Source: Rhodoferax sp. UBA6134 | Lineage (GTDB): Bacteria; Pseudomonadota; Gammaproteobacteria; Burkholderiales; Burkholderiaceae_C | DNA: 6,215 nt | Direction: 5' to 3' | Assembly (NCBI GenBank): GCA_002422455.1 | Contig: DIVK01000077.1 | Location: 1,251 to 7,465 of the forward strand | In this document: one piece after another, positions 5,648-6,215 of the stretch | Numbering within the stretch: position 1 is the first letter of the stretch | Layout: every line of letters begins with the position of its first letter | Program-made: the position numbers and the translations under genes | Notes under the pieces: generated by a model | Seen by the model: only the letters and a program-made list of their open reading frames with translations | Told to the model about the DNA's origin: nothing | Database searches by the model: none

Positions 5648-6215
5648 ATGGAAAACAAGTCCCACGCCCTGGCAGCCGGTGCCTTTGTGCTGCTGGCCAC
5701 GGCCCTGCTCGTGGCGCTGGCCGTCTGGCTGACCCGCGACAGCAACGCGTACCGCACCTATGAACTGTCCAGTGCCGGGGCGGTCAGCGGTTTGCAGCCA
5801 CAGGCTGCCGTACGCTTCAAGGGTGTCAAGGTGGGCAAAGTCACCGCCATCGGGTTCGACCCCCTGATCCCCGGCAACGTACTGCTGCGCATTGCCATTG
5901 ACAAGCAGACGCCCGTCACCCGCTCAACCTTCGCCACCCTGGGTTTTCAGGGCGTCACCGGACTGGCCTTTGTGCAGCTCGATGACGGCGGCGAGTCCAG
6001 CGCCGCCCTGCCTGCCGACACTGGGCCGCTCGCCCGCATTCCCATGCGACCCAGCCAGTTGACCCGGTTGACCGATCAGGGCGCCGACATTTTGACGCAG
6101 CTGGAAGAAACCAGCCGCCGCGTCAATCAACTGCTCGCGCCCGAGCACCAGCAGCGCCTGCTGGGCGCCATTGACAACCTGAGTCAGGCAGCAACCAGCA
6201 TCAGGCAGTTGTCTA
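5648..6215 (+). CDS. MCE-domain lipid-binding protein (MlaD type), 3' end outside window
   Basis: This is the predicted membrane-anchored periplasmic component that binds lipid and forms the ring or channel on the permease. 189 codons are visible and the frame is still open at the window end. A short N-terminus is followed by one membrane anchor (about 7-29). One MCE domain follows (about 38-115), with VSGLQPQAAVRFKGVKVGKV and, later, QGVTGLAFVQLDDG, both signature stretches of the family. After it comes a helical region with heptad-like LTRLTDQGADILTQLEETS, as in MCE proteins whose C-terminal helices build a tube. E. coli MlaD is about 180 residues, so this protein is longer, closer to the single-MCE, helix-extended type. 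The gene starts 24 bp after the ATPase stop and is clearly in the same operon; a weak purine run (AAAAAGAGA) lies rather far upstream. In related operons an auxiliary lipoprotein gene often follows. Confidence 0.92.
   Translation, partial: MENKSHALAAGAFVLLATALLVALAVWLTRDSNAYRTYELSSAGAVSGLQPQAAVRFKGVKVGKVTAIGFDPLIPGNVLLRIAIDKQTPVTRSTFATLGFQGVTGLAFVQLDDGGESSAALPADTGPLARIPMRPSQLTRLTDQGADILTQLEETSRRVNQLLAPEHQQRLLGAIDNLSQAATSIRQLS

Noticed and set aside
4906..5757. A 283-codon minus-strand frame opposite the ATPase and the MCE gene start
   Set aside because: It is Ser and Arg rich and has no domain pattern. It covers a junction between two well-supported plus-strand genes.

Overview
This is a GC-rich, gene-dense chromosomal fragment. 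Gene order and protein character suggest a betaproteobacterium of the order Burkholderiales, most likely Comamonadaceae-like (for example Rhodoferax or Polaromonas relatives). That placement is inferred from protein style, not from a search. Nothing points to a phage, plasmid, insertion sequence, CRISPR array, tRNA or rRNA. The gene content is core cell-envelope and signalling content.

Layout. (1) Positions 1-2312, plus strand: the 3' end of mreD, then a complete mrdA (PBP2) whose ATG shares one base with the mreD stop. This is the tail of a rod-shape (mre) operon. (2) Positions 2299-3330, minus strand: a cytosolic GGDEF diguanylate cyclase with a helical N-terminal region. It converges on mrdA and overlaps it by 14 bp. 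(3) Positions 3331-3674: an intergenic region of about 340 bp, rich in hairpins. It contains a strong leftward intrinsic terminator, a second hairpin, a plus-strand TATAAT, a six-codon minus-strand ORF with a Shine-Dalgarno, and a hairpin plus T7 tract just before the next gene. (4) Positions 3675-6215, plus strand: an Mla-like lipid-transport operon made of a STAS-permease fusion (MlaB+MlaE type), an ATPase (MlaF type, GTG start overlapping by 4 bp) and an MCE-domain protein (MlaD type) cut by the window edge.

How the genes work together. MreD and PBP2 belong to the elongasome that builds the lateral wall peptidoglycan. The permease, ATPase and MCE protein should form one inner-membrane ABC complex that moves phospholipid between the inner and outer membranes. 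The fused STAS domain probably does the job of separate MlaB. The cyclase makes c-di-GMP; it faces the other way and has no evident functional tie to either operon.

I found no convincing new multi-gene system. The least explained part is the intergenic region at about 3420-3650. It looks like structured RNA or regulatory DNA, or the remnant of a small gene. The domain fusion in the permease and the missing canonical inhibitory site in the cyclase are secondary points of interest.
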